Positions 53,724 through 63,867 of a stretch of 64,000 nucleotides of DNA are shown here, one piece after another. The position numbers and the translations under genes were made by a program. Position 1 is the first letter of the stretch, and every line of letters begins with the position of its first letter. The DNA is from M3007 sp043764095. GTDB taxonomy: Bacteria; Bacteroidota; Bacteroidia; Chitinophagales; Saprospiraceae. The stretch lies in assembly GCA_043764095.1 (NCBI GenBank), contig JAYUKX010000017.1, forward strand, positions 7,619 to 71,618, read 5' to 3'. The notes under the pieces are model-generated. The model saw only the letters and a program-made list of their open reading frames with translations. It did no database searches and was not told where the DNA came from.

Positions 53724-54084
53724 GCAACAGCAGAGACAAAAGATAGCCATTTGATCCAAACACCCATTAGCAGAGATAAAATTATGTAGAAAAAAATACT
53801 TTTTATATCTGATGTATCCCTTTGGTATTACCTCTAGGAATGAGAAAAAGCAACATCAAACTTTGCATGGTCTCACATGATTCCTAAACGTTGCCTCGTA
53901 GTCCATGCCAAACATTACTAAGTTTATATAATCCGCAATATTCTAAATGCACGCCACTATTAAGAATGCGATAAAAAAAAAGCACACATTTCAAATCCAT
54001 TTTCACCTACCGCACCAGCCAAATTATATTATGCCTGTCGCAGCAGCACGAACCTAAAATGTGTACTTTATTTCTTAAAACACC
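53724..54084. other. Intergenic stretch, nothing recognised
   Basis: 361 bp between the TPR cluster and the convergent T9SS cargo gene. Only a short AGGAATGA / TGATTCCT pair about 50 bp apart (53837-53887) was noted, and it is not a convincing MITE copy. No promoter, RNA gene or terminator recognised. Confidence 0.5.
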
Positions 54085-57000
54085 TTATTTTACACTAATT
54101 TTACCCGAGGCCCCCTGTAGTCCCCCAGTATTAATCTGGAAAAAATAAAGACCAGCGGCCAGGTCAGTACCTTCCAATCGGAATCCATTCCCTTGAAACT
54201 GAACCGTCGTTACCAACCTGCCCAGCGCGTCGTGGAGTTCAAATTGGCCGTTTTCAATAGTAACAGGCAGTTCAAAATATACCTGTCCCGATGACGGATT
54301 GGGATATACTTTTATGGACGCCTGCCCTTGTAACTCATTGGTTTCGACCGCTATGAATTTTTTCCCAATGGTATGTGTCGTCGTATTGGTCAAAATCGGT
54401 GCATTGTTATCGAAATAGATGGCCGCTTGGTTGTTGATCACCGTACCTTCTGGGTTATTGGGTACTTGTTGAATATTATATTTGACAAAACCCTGAGAAC
54501 CCTCCAAGTTGGCTGTGCTATCGGGCAAATTAATGTTGTCAAAACGGAACCGCAATACGTTGCCTTCCAAAATATCCACATCGAAAGGATGAGAAGACGC
54601 ACCCGGCACTACGCTGCGTGGATCGACATACAAAGACAAACTATCCAATAGCACCACTGTATATGCCGTGTCTGTACCTGTATTCTGGAACCTCAAATGG
54701 TATTGAATATCTGTATTTTTTTCGATAAAATGCTCCACGCCATATCCGGTAGGTACGGCTTGCTTGTCATTTGGATCAAAAGAAGCGACACTCACCATAC
54801 AATCCGTAGCGACAAAAGGATCGCTATTGGCTATCGGGAAGGCCAAACTAGCACCAACCGTGTTCAATCCACCGCATCCTTCTACAAAAGCAGCAACAAT
54901 ACCGCCCCACGGATGTCCGCTTTCTTGCGGAGATTGTATGCGCCACGTAGCACCATTGGCAGGTACCGCTATCTTCAACGTTTCGTTGGGGTCGAGTTGG
55001 AACGTCTCTGGGTTTTGTACAGACATAATAAAATCTTCAACTACTATAAAATCCAGTTCCGTTGCCATGGGCGCAATTCCTTTATTCGTCAAAGATAACC
55101 GAACGGAATCGCCATCACAATATCCATTTGCTTCTATCCATGCACCCGACCATAATCCGCTGGAATCGCACAAAACGGCTGGGTATATCCGCGCCTCCGA
55201 GCAATGAGTAATACCCGCTGGAGCGTTGCAATTGGCAAAGAATCCTACGTTAAAACTACTGCAAGCACCCGGAGCAAGTGTCCCAATGGTAAATCTAAAA
55301 CGATTGTCACCCAAAGAAACGGCTGGGATAGTAGCACCATTATAGGCCAGTAACGAATCCAGCGTAACATCAATATATACCCCACTTACGGGTTGTGTAC
55401 TGAGGTTGCAATAAGGCACATTGTAAGTTCCCAGAAAACAGGGCCTGATCCGCTGTGTGGATAGATCAACCGATAACAAGTTACAATCGGCTTCCAATTC
55501 GACCGGAATATCCTGTGTTATATGCTGATTGGGCAGTATCGACAACATATAGGTCGTTGGGCAAATCGTATTATATACAAAAGGCACATCAAGGCTGATT
55601 TCAATATCGTTGTCGTTGGGGCAAATGTTCAACTCATATTGCCCGTTTGCGTCGGTTGTACCTGTATATATCGTACCAGTTTGTTGGCCAATGGCCTTTA
55701 CTTTCCAATTGGCCAATTTGGATTCGGCTGCATCAAAGAGGCAATTGGAATTGTTATCCAAATAAACCGTACCTGTGATGGACATATTAGCAGTATCCAA
55801 ATAATTGTAACGAATCTGCTGTTTGTAAGTATAAAGGGGCAATTTAGGCGCAATAGCCGTAATTAATTGCCCATTTTGAAGCAACCAAAGGCTATCTTGG
55901 AAGAAAGTTAGGGTATAGCCGTCGCCTGTTTGTCCATCATCATTAAAGTCGAATGGCGGTAGTTCATACGCCACCGTACTGGGGTTCGGGTTAAGGAAAT
56001 CAATGATATAGTGGGTGCGTTCAATCCTTGTTTTTTCACCATTACATTCAGCGAAAAACACTTGATCGTTATAGCTGCTGACCAATTGCTCAATGCCATT
56101 TGATTGTACCGTCAACGAATCTACGGTAGTATTGCCGGGGTAAGACCAATTGGGCAAATATATCGTAGCAGGTGTTGGTAGCACGGTAATCACTTGCACC
56201 GATATGGCTGTATTCCCTGCTGCATCAATCGCAAGGAAGCTGCGCGTGATCTCTTTTATGCCTCCCGTTGGAAAAACGACCAGCGAATACGCTGAAAAAA
56301 CCAAATTATTGCCATTAGAGCAATTGTCCCAAACCGATACCGCACCAAATGCGGCAATCATTTGTAACGAATCGGTTACATTCAGGTTGAGTGCCTGAAA
56401 TGCAGGTTGTGAGATCGTAATATTGGCTGGCGCGATGCAGGTGGGCGGTGTAAGATCAGGTGTGCATTGTGGTGCGGATGTAATGACTTCCGTCGTGCAT
56501 TTATTCCAGTTATCTGATAAATCGCCTACCCAAAGCACCACTTTATGGGTACCAATCCCCACCAATTCAACGGTTGAACTTGTAGGAGGCATCGTTGCGA
56601 GTGTATCTAGTGTAAGCCTTAGTTTAAGATTAGAGGTACATCCATCGTAGCTATTGTTATTCACTTGGCTCGCGTACAAAATGGTCGTATTCGGGCCATT
56701 CAGATTGGATTGTAAGGTTACTTGTTGTTCGCAAATAGCAACTGGAGGCGTAATATCAGGGTTACATGCTCCTCCACCAATGATCACATTGCCCCAACAT
56801 TTATTATAGCCGCCGCTAGGTATTGCTACCCAACATTCTACCACAAATGTACCTGTCCCTGTAATATTAATAAAAGGCGCTGGCGAACCTGATTGGAGGG
56901 AAATATAGGTATCCACGCAATTGTAGGGGCCGCCTTCCAGTATATCCGCTGGCGTAACCGTAGTTGTTCCAGAAGGATTGGCTTGAATCATGACCTGATC

Positions 57001-57384
57001 GTTACACACTATCGTGTAAACCGCTCCACCTGTAACCGTTAACGTGGTTTGGCAAGTTGCTGTATTTCCTGCCAAATCGGCGGCAGTAAACGTAACCGCT
57101 GTTAGCCCTAACGGATAAATATTGTTCGCTGGGGCATTATTCGTGATCGATACGCCTCCCGGACAATTATCAACAGCCGTGGGTGCCGGTAGCACTACCG
57201 AAGTAGAACAAATACCGGGCGCAACATTGACCGTCACCGATGCGGGACATAGAATACTTGGCGCGAGATTATCGGGATTGCATTGAGCAAAAACTGCATT
57301 ATGTTGATGCAGCAAGAATAGGACAAGCAATAGCGCGAAGCGTATGGGGCTTTTCCAGTTTTGGATAAATGTATATTTTTTCAT
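54085..57384 (-). CDS. T9SS-secreted multidomain surface protein (type A sorting domain)
   Basis: 1099 residues; signal peptide at the N-terminus (SPIRFALLLVLFLLHQHNAVFAQ). Residues about 35-120 are an HYR-type domain (SVTVNVAPGICSTSVVLP, PVGLTAVTFTAADLAGN-like), then more Cys-rich repeats of the same kind up to about 400. Around residue 570 there is an SdrD-B-like domain (ITGTVYLDNNSNCLFDAAES), and about 880-1020 a conserved DUF7619-type repeat (FDPNDKQAVP, YHLRFQNTGTDTA, GTVINNQAAIYFDNNAPILTN). The last 75 residues (VYPNPSSGQVYFELP, DALGRLV, GLYFFQI) are a Por_Secre_tail type A T9SS signal. Likely exported and attached to the cell surface. Confidence 0.92.
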   Translation of the reverse strand: MKKYTFIQNWKSPIRFALLLVLFLLHQHNAVFAQCNPDNLAPSILCPASVTVNVAPGICSTSVVLPAPTAVDNCPGGVSITNNAPANNIYPLGLTAVTFTAADLAGNTATCQTTLTVTGGAVYTIVCNDQVMIQANPSGTTTVTPADILEGGPYNCVDTYISLQSGSPAPFINITGTGTFVVECWVAIPSGGYNKCWGNVIIGGGACNPDITPPVAICEQQVTLQSNLNGPNTTILYASQVNNNSYDGCTSNLKLRLTLDTLATMPPTSSTVELVGIGTHKVVLWVGDLSDNWNKCTTEVITSAPQCTPDLTPPTCIAPANITISQPAFQALNLNVTDSLQMIAAFGAVSVWDNCSNGNNLVFSAYSLVVFPTGGIKEITRSFLAIDAAGNTAISVQVITVLPTPATIYLPNWSYPGNTTVDSLTVQSNGIEQLVSSYNDQVFFAECNGEKTRIERTHYIIDFLNPNPSTVAYELPPFDFNDDGQTGDGYTLTFFQDSLWLLQNGQLITAIAPKLPLYTYKQQIRYNYLDTANMSITGTVYLDNNSNCLFDAAESKLANWKVKAIGQQTGTIYTGTTDANGQYELNICPNDNDIEISLDVPFVYNTICPTTYMLSILPNQHITQDIPVELEADCNLLSVDLSTQRIRPCFLGTYNVPYCNLSTQPVSGVYIDVTLDSLLAYNGATIPAVSLGDNRFRFTIGTLAPGACSSFNVGFFANCNAPAGITHCSEARIYPAVLCDSSGLWSGAWIEANGYCDGDSVRLSLTNKGIAPMATELDFIVVEDFIMSVQNPETFQLDPNETLKIAVPANGATWRIQSPQESGHPWGGIVAAFVEGCGGLNTVGASLAFPIANSDPFVATDCMVSVASFDPNDKQAVPTGYGVEHFIEKNTDIQYHLRFQNTGTDTAYTVVLLDSLSLYVDPRSVVPGASSHPFDVDILEGNVLRFRFDNINLPDSTANLEGSQGFVKYNIQQVPNNPEGTVINNQAAIYFDNNAPILTNTTTHTIGKKFIAVETNELQGQASIKVYPNPSSGQVYFELPVTIENGQFELHDALGRLVTTVQFQGNGFRLEGTDLAAGLYFFQINTGGLQGASGKISVK

Positions 57385-57564
57385 AGGACAATAAATAAAT
57401 GATGATTCAATACAGTGTATTCAAGATTTCATGCACAAAATTTCATAGTACAAAAGTGCGGAAAACGAACACCGTTGGCCAAAATCAAAAAAACGTAATA
57501 GTTGACCTATTTTTCTATTTTTTTGTTATAAATAATTGATTATCAATAAATAAAAAAATAAAAG

Positions 57565-57596
57565 TTGAATTTAAAAAATTATTTTTACTAATTTTG
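57565..57596 (+). promoter_or_regulatory. Bacteroidota-type promoter for the 57629 gene
   Basis: TTG (57565-57567), 21-bp spacer, TAATTTTG (57589-57596), about 30 nt before the start codon. Confidence 0.55.
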
Positions 57597-57628
57597 TGCA
57601 TTAATTTGATCGGAAAAAAAATTATTCG

Positions 57629-59026
57629 ATGCAAAATAGCCAATTATCTCAACTGATTCATTCCTTTTCGGCTAAGGAACAACGTGAAATTAGAAAATTC
57701 CTCAGTTCTCCGTACTTTAATGTGCGTGAAGACGTAGTGCTTTTGTTCGATTGGTGTTGTACCCATGAGACTGCTGAAAAAGCGGCCACCAAACACCATC
57801 TTTTTGGAGAACAGGAATTGCCCGATGAGGTGTTGCGTTTGCGCATGACCTATTTAATGCGATTACTGGAGCAATACATGGCTCAAAAAGAGTTTGAAAG
57901 TGATACAATTTATCAAAACCTACTCTTGGCAACGCAACTTCGGAAACGCGGGCTAAAAGTACCTTTTGAACGCCAAAAAAAATGGCTCGAAAAAATATTG
58001 GATAACCAGCCGCTGCGCGATACCCAATATTACGAAGCACAGTTTCGGCTGCATTGGGAAACACACCAACTGGTCTCTAGTGCAAAACCTACCTATACAG
58101 AGCACCTTCAGGCAGCGTCAAAATCGGCGGATATTGCCTATATTGCCCAAAAACTTCGTATTATTTGCCTTTCGGCCGCGCAACAAACGGTGTATCATTC
58201 CGATTTTAGTGCTGAATGGGAAAAAGAAGTTGTCGATTTTGCAGCGCAACCATTTATGTCGAGCGAGCGTATTATTGTGATTTACCTACATTGTTACAAA
58301 ATGCTCCGTTTCCCAGAAGAAGAAGCACATTTTCAAGATTTTAAATCCATGTTGCTCGAAAGTTTGGCGTTTTTTTCGGACGACGAAAACAGAAACCTCT
58401 TTGTGTGGGCCATCAACTATTGTGTCCGGCGGCTGAATTTGGGCGAAAAAAGGTACTACAAGGAAGTATTGGAATTGTATAAACCCGGTATTGAACAAGG
58501 TATATTATTGGAAAACGATGAAATATCGACTTATACTTATTATAATATTGTAGCCGCGGGACTTCAAACGGGGGATTGGGAATGGGTCAACTTTTTTATT
58601 TACCAGTATAAAAACAAATTGCAAAAGCAATATCGGGAAAGTGCTTTTAGTTTCAATTTGGCGCGGTTGGAATATGTACAAAAGCACTTCAATATTGTAC
58701 TAGAATTGCTTCAAAAGGTCAATTATCGCGATACATTTGTCAATTTAGCCGCCAAAACGCTATTACTCAAAACTTGGTACGAATTGGATGAATTGGACAC
58801 CCTACAATCGCACTTGGATGCCATGCGCAATTTTATACACCGGAAACGGGTGCTGGGTTACCACCGTACCAATTACCTGAACATCATTAAATACACCGAT
58901 AAGTTATTGAATGTGAACCGGTTGGATAAAAAAGAAGTCATAAAACTCAAGGAGATTATTGCGCAAGAGGAAAATCTTACGGAAAAAGAGTGGCTGTTGG
59001 AAAAAATAACGATTTTACTTTCCTAA
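57629..59026 (+). CDS. Conserved-looking protein of unknown function
   Basis: 465 residues, no signal peptide or membrane helix. It begins LSQLIHSFSAKEQREIRKFLSSPYFNVREDVVLLFDW, a helical opening I associate with uncharacterised Bacteroidota proteins. The rest looks mainly alpha-helical and may form TPR- or HEAT-like repeats (QYKNKLQKQYRESAFSFNLA, LARLEYVQKHFNIVLELLQKV), but no domain can be named. Its last 12 bp overlap the end of the convergent photolyase-related gene. Confidence 0.75.
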   Translation: MQNSQLSQLIHSFSAKEQREIRKFLSSPYFNVREDVVLLFDWCCTHETAEKAATKHHLFGEQELPDEVLRLRMTYLMRLLEQYMAQKEFESDTIYQNLLLATQLRKRGLKVPFERQKKWLEKILDNQPLRDTQYYEAQFRLHWETHQLVSSAKPTYTEHLQAASKSADIAYIAQKLRIICLSAAQQTVYHSDFSAEWEKEVVDFAAQPFMSSERIIVIYLHCYKMLRFPEEEAHFQDFKSMLLESLAFFSDDENRNLFVWAINYCVRRLNLGEKRYYKEVLELYKPGIEQGILLENDEISTYTYYNIVAAGLQTGDWEWVNFFIYQYKNKLQKQYRESAFSFNLARLEYVQKHFNIVLELLQKVNYRDTFVNLAAKTLLLKTWYELDELDTLQSHLDAMRNFIHRKRVLGYHRTNYLNIIKYTDKLLNVNRLDKKEVIKLKEIIAQEENLTEKEWLLEKITILLS

Positions 59027-60487
59027 TGTTCCTAAATATTTTTCAGCCGCCGAAATATGCAAACTTTGCTTCTCTTTCGGCATTTTATCAAACATATTCA
59101 CCAACATGCCTAAACGCGGATTTTGCAAGAAAAAACTACGGTGCACATGCATAAATCGCCAAAAAAGTCCATCCCAAATGCTTTGCCATTCCCCTTTTTC
59201 ATAATCACTCATTTTCATAAGATAATTACTGCCGCTGATATACGGCTTTGTGGTCATCAACCCGCCGTCGGCAAATTGGGTCATGCCATACACATTGGGC
59301 ACCATTACCCAATCATAAGCATCAACAAACAGTTCCATAAACCACCGATACACTTCATTTGGATCAAATTCGCAGAGTAACATAAAATTACCCAATACCA
59401 TCAGGCGCTCAATATGGTGGCAGTACCCGGTTTCAAGCGTTTGTTTTATCAGTTGATCCAATGGAGGAATACCGGTCTGGCCTGTCCAAAATGATTCCGG
59501 TATTTTCCGCGTAAATTTCCAATAATTCTGTGTGCGTTGTTGCCTACCCTCGCGCTGATAAACGGCACGGATAAACTCGCGCCAACCAAGGATTTGTCGG
59601 ATAAATCCTTCTTGTGAATTAAGTGGAATTTCATGTTGCCGAGCGTAATCCATCGCTTTTTCCAATATATCTATCGGCTGTAGTAGCCCAATATTGAGCA
59701 TCGGGGTAAGGACGCTGTGGTGAAGAATTGGCGATTTACGAACAATTGCATCTTCAAATTCGCCAAATTCGGCAAATCGCTCCTGTAAAAAACGATCTAG
59801 CCATTGTTCACTTTCTTCAAAAGTAGATGGATAGACAAAGGTTGAAGACAAATTACCGTAATTGTTTGGATAAAAGTGTTTAACATGCGTTTCTGCGGCC
59901 TCCCAATATTTATTTTTGGAGGGGAATCGTATTATTGGCGGTTGCTTATTTTTAGGATAACGCGCTCTATTTTCTGTATCGAAAGTCCATTTGCCACCCG
60001 ACGGTTTATTATCGACTTCTAATAAAATTTGTTGTGTTTTGCGTTGGTGGATATAAAAATCTGTTTGGAAATATTTTTTTCTTCCTTCAAAAAACGTATT
60101 AATTTCTTCCCGAGTATTGATAAAATTAGGTGAGTCATACACCTTACATTTGATGTTATTTTTTTCACACGCGGCAGTTATGCGTCGATCCAACCAATCA
60201 TCGGTAGCATGTACATAATGTATTTCTTTTGTTCCTTTTTGTGCTATATCATTAAGATACAATCTAATATCACACAAGGGATTCTGTGCATCAATATAAG
60301 TCACTTGATAACCTTTTTCCAGCAGGTAATCGCAATAAAACTGCATACTGGCACGGTGCAATACTAATTTTTTTTGATGAAAAAGGTATTGGTTGAAGTA
60401 AAGATACTCTTCTATCAGCACTATTGGACGATCTTTCGAAATGGCCGGATGAGTTTTGTAAAGTTGGTGTGGAAAAATAATAGTCAT
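59015..60487 (-). CDS. Deoxyribodipyrimidine photolyase-related protein
   Basis: 490 residues, cytoplasmic. The start (IIFPHQLYKTHPAISKDRPIVLIEE) is the Rossmann N-terminal domain of the COG3046 photolyase family, and the C-terminal half is the FAD-binding region (EGFIRQILGWREFIRAVYQREG, HHIERLMVLGNFMLLCEFDPNEVYRWFMELFVDAYDW, MTQFADGGLMTTKPYISGSNY). Members of this clade (FeS-BCP, e.g. PhrB) repair (6-4) photoproducts and carry a 4Fe-4S cluster. Here the region after KMSDYEKGEW that normally has CxxC...C has no Cys, so the cluster is probably absent. Confidence 0.88.
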   Translation of the reverse strand: MTIIFPHQLYKTHPAISKDRPIVLIEEYLYFNQYLFHQKKLVLHRASMQFYCDYLLEKGYQVTYIDAQNPLCDIRLYLNDIAQKGTKEIHYVHATDDWLDRRITAACEKNNIKCKVYDSPNFINTREEINTFFEGRKKYFQTDFYIHQRKTQQILLEVDNKPSGGKWTFDTENRARYPKNKQPPIIRFPSKNKYWEAAETHVKHFYPNNYGNLSSTFVYPSTFEESEQWLDRFLQERFAEFGEFEDAIVRKSPILHHSVLTPMLNIGLLQPIDILEKAMDYARQHEIPLNSQEGFIRQILGWREFIRAVYQREGRQQRTQNYWKFTRKIPESFWTGQTGIPPLDQLIKQTLETGYCHHIERLMVLGNFMLLCEFDPNEVYRWFMELFVDAYDWVMVPNVYGMTQFADGGLMTTKPYISGSNYLMKMSDYEKGEWQSIWDGLFWRFMHVHRSFFLQNPRLGMLVNMFDKMPKEKQSLHISAAEKYLGTLGK

Positions 60488-60822
60488 ATTAATTATACTT
60501 TTTCTGTACTATTAAAGAACGTAATTTACCATAATCAAACACTTTTTTAAAAGGTATTGTTTAAGTACTTGGACACAATTAAACACCCCAAATATACCTA
60601 CTTACAAATTTCAAAAAGTTAAAAATTAATTCATCAATGCTTACTTCCTACTTTTTTCTAAGGCCGGTTTTGCCACACTTGGGGTACTGTACTACAGTCC
60701 AAATTTCAAAATGTCCCACCAAAAATAAAAGTGTACCCTTTGTAAATTTTTATTTAAATTTCGTATCAAACGTTCCTAAAATACGCATCAATCGTATAAA
60801 AACACCTACTTTCGCGCCATTC
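60488..60822. other. Intergenic stretch with 58-bp repeat
   Basis: No gene seen. Contains the first copy of a 58-bp repeat (60601-60658) and, 10-15 bp before the lipid A deacylase start, a promoter-like TACTTTCG (60808-60815). Confidence 0.5.
60601..60658. repeat. 58-bp dispersed repeat, copy 1
   Basis: CTTACAAATTTCAAAAAGTT...AATGCTTACTTCCTACTTTTTT matches 63868-63925 (CTTGCAAATCTCAAAAAATT...AATGCTTACTTCCTACTTTTTT) at roughly three quarters of positions, best at the 3' end, where 22 bases are identical. Confidence 0.65.
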
Positions 60823-61992
60823 ATGCGTACATATCGTCTCTATTTTTTCTTTCTTTTTATGGGATTTTGTTCCCAAATAGGTGCATATTCGCCAGTAATT
60901 AGCCGCAGTCCTAGTGATAGCCTTTTGTATAAACCTGTCCCAATTTATTCATTTACAGCGTATTATGGGATATTTGTTAAACATAGTGCTCGGCTTACTA
61001 CTAGAACAGGACAACAAGTACTGGGAGGTGAAATTAGTTTTTCGTTACAAACCCGTGGAGCGTATCCTTGGCAAATAGCGCATCGGTTTCCGGCCGTTGG
61101 AGCAGGCGTGATTTGGCAAAATCCTGGCAAAGGGGCACATGGCAACCTTGTGGGTGTATTTCCACACATGACCTTATCGTTGGCGCAATTCAAGCATTTG
61201 GGCGTGTATTTTCGGGTGGGTACAGGGCTGGCATACGCACAAAGGCCACATAATTCTTTTACCAATCCCAATGAAAATGCGCTCGGTTCTTATTGGAACA
61301 ATGTTACCCAATTTCGATTCACTGCGACGGGTCAATTATCGCCACATTTGCAGGCTTCCACGGGCGTAAGCCTAACGCATTTTTCTAATGGAAGCTTTGA
61401 ATTACCAAATTTCGGGATGAATATCCCTTCATTGGTGCTTTCTTTGGGTTATCATAAATGCCCTATCAATCGTAAAAACTTTAATACTATCACTGTTCAA
61501 CAAAATAATAAGCGGCGATTGGGAGGACAAATCAATAGTAATTTCGCACGTATCGAATACGTGAGTTTGGATGGACCCAAATACTTGGTTTGGTCGGTTA
61601 CTGGCGCAGCTACTTATCTATTGCACCGCTATAACCGTATTGCCGCGGGCGCAGAATGGGAGCACAACAACGGCGTGGAATCTTGGTTATTTAACAATAC
61701 TTTACTGGGCAACGACCGTTCCGATGCCCATCAAGCCGCCAATCGTTTAGGCGTTTTTGTGGCCGATGAGTTTTTGTACGGCCCTCTCGGGATTTATATC
61801 CAAGGGAGTTACCATATAGGTGCTGCGCCCCTTAATACTTTTACCCTTTCCCGAAACTACAATAAATTATCGGTGCGGTATTATTTCCCTTTGTGGAAAA
61901 ATGCGCCGATAAAAACCAATATTGGTATTTATCTTAAAGCATATAAAGCCGTGGCAGAGTCCATTGGGATCAATTTTGGCGTTTCGTTTTAA
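60823..61992 (+). CDS. PagL-like acyloxyacyl hydrolase (lipid A 3-O-deacylase)
   Basis: Start at ATG 60823 gives a signal peptide (MRTYRLYFFFLFMGFCSQIGA), about 389 residues. The sequence has strands of a small outer-membrane barrel (VLGGEISFSLQTRG, YPWQIAHRFPAVGAGVIWQN) and the catalytic patch LTHFSNGSFELPNFGMN, in which the His, Ser and a nearby Glu are the PagL triad. This type removes 3-O-acyl chains from lipid A, changing the outer membrane. The C-terminal half (residues about 220-389) is another beta-rich region often fused in Bacteroidota proteins of this kind. Confidence 0.83.
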   Translation: MRTYRLYFFFLFMGFCSQIGAYSPVISRSPSDSLLYKPVPIYSFTAYYGIFVKHSARLTTRTGQQVLGGEISFSLQTRGAYPWQIAHRFPAVGAGVIWQNPGKGAHGNLVGVFPHMTLSLAQFKHLGVYFRVGTGLAYAQRPHNSFTNPNENALGSYWNNVTQFRFTATGQLSPHLQASTGVSLTHFSNGSFELPNFGMNIPSLVLSLGYHKCPINRKNFNTITVQQNNKRRLGGQINSNFARIEYVSLDGPKYLVWSVTGAATYLLHRYNRIAAGAEWEHNNGVESWLFNNTLLGNDRSDAHQAANRLGVFVADEFLYGPLGIYIQGSYHIGAAPLNTFTLSRNYNKLSVRYYFPLWKNAPIKTNIGIYLKAYKAVAESIGINFGVSF

Positions 61993-62010
61993 GAAAAAAA
62001 GTAAAAAAAT

Positions 62011-62457
62011 ATGCAACACATTATCCGAACCGCTACCATAAGCGATATACCGCAAATACAAATTGTCCGCAATTCAGTTACGGAAAACGTATTATCCAAT
62101 CCAGCACTTGTGACCGATCAGGATTGTGCTGAATTTATTACCGAACGTGGAAAAGGCTGGGTCTGCACCATAGAAGACCAAGTGGTTGGTTTTTCTATTG
62201 TTGATTTGAAAGAAAATAATATTTGGGCACTTTTTCTACTTCCAAGCGTAGAAAAACGAGGCATAGGCCGCCTGCTGCACGATACCATGCTCAATTGGTA
62301 TTTTGAACAAACCTCAACTACTGTTTGGCTAGGCACTACGCCCAATACCCGTGCGGCCTCTTTTTACCGAAAAGCAGGTTGGCAAGAGGTGGGTATGCAT
62401 GGGAAAGATGAATTGAAATTTGAAATGAGCCAGCAACAGTGGTTAGGTCGTAGTTAG
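62011..62457 (+). CDS. GNAT-family N-acetyltransferase
   Basis: 148 residues. GNAT fold with start IIRTATISDIPQIQIVRNSV, and motif A IWALFLLPSVEKRGIGRLLHDTMLNW, where the RGIGRLL loop binds acetyl-CoA. WLGTTPNTRAASFYRKAGWQEVG is motif B. The substrate cannot be told from sequence. It ends 2 bp before the end of the convergent gabT-like gene. Confidence 0.92.
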   Translation: MQHIIRTATISDIPQIQIVRNSVTENVLSNPALVTDQDCAEFITERGKGWVCTIEDQVVGFSIVDLKENNIWALFLLPSVEKRGIGRLLHDTMLNWYFEQTSTTVWLGTTPNTRAASFYRKAGWQEVGMHGKDELKFEMSQQQWLGRS

Positions 62458-62459
62458 GT

Positions 62460-63767
62460 TTATTGCGCTAACGCCGACTCGATGATATCCAAACCGCGTT
62501 GTAAATCCACATCGGAAATCACCAATGGGCTTAACGTCCTGATGCAATTGCCATTTACGCCGGAACTGATCACAATAAGTCCATTATCATTGCAGTATTG
62601 GATCATTTTTTTAGTAAAATCGGCATCTGGTTGTGCCAAATCGCCATTTTTTACGACTTCAAAAGCTAGCATTGCGCCTAAGCCTCGCACATCACCAATA
62701 CGCTCTGGAAAGCGTTTTTGCCATTGCTCGAAACGTTCACGCACTTGCGCGCCTACGCGTATGCCATGCGCGTTGATGTCTATGGCTTCCATATAACGGA
62801 TCGTGGCCAACGAAGCCGCAGCACATACCGGATTACCGGCATAAGTGCCACCAATTGTGCCTGGATTGATGGCATCCATGATTTCGGTTTTACCGATAAC
62901 GCAGCCAATGGGCATCCCTGAACCCATACTTTTGGCCCAAGTAGATAAATCAGGAATGACATCAAAGTGCTCGTAACCCGCCCATTTGCCAGTACGCCCA
63001 AAGCCTGATTGTACTTCGTCTAAGATCAAAATGATACCTTTTTCGGTACAAATACGACGTAACGCCTGTAAATAAGGCTTAGATACTACATTAAATCCGC
63101 CTTCACCTTGCACTACTTCCAATATGACAGCTGCTACTTGACTAGCAGGTACTTGCGTATTAAAAAACGACAATAATTCTGCTTCGTGGTGGGCAGCAAA
63201 TGCTGTCTCGTCCTTGTACATCGCGCGTTCGCGCGGGCCAAAATACGGATATGGCATGCGGTACACCTCCGGCGCATACGGGCCGCAACCTGTTTTATAA
63301 CCCACTTTGGAGGTAAGGGTCATGGCCATCATGGAACGGCCATGGAATGCACCACCGAAACAGAGGATAGCATCGCGGCCGGTGGCTTGCCTTGCTATTT
63401 TGATGGCATTTTCTACGGCTTCTGCACCTGTATTGGTCAGCATTACTTTGGTGCCGTTGTTACCGTGCGGAAATATGGTAGCCAGTTTTTCGGCTAAGTC
63501 CAAATACGCATCGTAAATGGCCACATTAAAACAGGAATGTATCAATTTGGCGGCTTGCTCCTGAATAGCCCGTACCACAGGCTCTGGGCAGTGGCCAGCA
63601 TTGATGACACCAATGCCACCCGCGAAATCGAGCATTTCGCGACCGTCAGCATCGGTGATATAGGCGCCTTTTGCGGATACCGCGCTGGCGGGGCTAAATA
63701 CCCCAAGGGCATTGGGGACATACTGTTTACGCCGTTCGAATAGGCGTTCTGTATTAGTGGGCATCAT
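62460..63767 (-). CDS. gabT: 4-aminobutyrate aminotransferase-type class III PLP enzyme
   Basis: Start placed at ATG 63767 (MMPTNTERLFERRKQYVPNALG); an ATG at 63800 would add 11 residues and ATG 63764 is equally possible. About 435 residues. Class III aminotransferase motifs are present: GGIGVINAGHCPEPVVRAI, TNTGAEAVENAIKIAR, CFGGAFHGRSMMAMTLTSK, LILDEVQSGFGRTGKW, and STWAKSMGSGMPIGCVIG with the PLP Lys. The pattern fits GABA (or 5-aminovalerate) transaminase, making succinate semialdehyde and glutamate. No partner dehydrogenase gene is in the window. Confidence 0.88.
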   Translation of the reverse strand: MMPTNTERLFERRKQYVPNALGVFSPASAVSAKGAYITDADGREMLDFAGGIGVINAGHCPEPVVRAIQEQAAKLIHSCFNVAIYDAYLDLAEKLATIFPHGNNGTKVMLTNTGAEAVENAIKIARQATGRDAILCFGGAFHGRSMMAMTLTSKVGYKTGCGPYAPEVYRMPYPYFGPRERAMYKDETAFAAHHEAELLSFFNTQVPASQVAAVILEVVQGEGGFNVVSKPYLQALRRICTEKGIILILDEVQSGFGRTGKWAGYEHFDVIPDLSTWAKSMGSGMPIGCVIGKTEIMDAINPGTIGGTYAGNPVCAAASLATIRYMEAIDINAHGIRVGAQVRERFEQWQKRFPERIGDVRGLGAMLAFEVVKNGDLAQPDADFTKKMIQYCNDNGLIVISSGVNGNCIRTLSPLVISDVDLQRGLDIIESALAQ

Positions 63768-63867
63768 ATTCTTTATATTTATATGGACGTAATTAGGCAT
63801 TTTAGTATTAATATCCTAAAAACCTTACAGCCTTACACTTTTTCTTTTCAGAAATAAATTATGCACA

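Noticed and set aside
53837..53887. AGGAATGA...TGATTCCT considered as a third MITE copy
   Set aside because: Only about 8 bp of the terminus match, the interior is unrelated and the length is about 50 bp.
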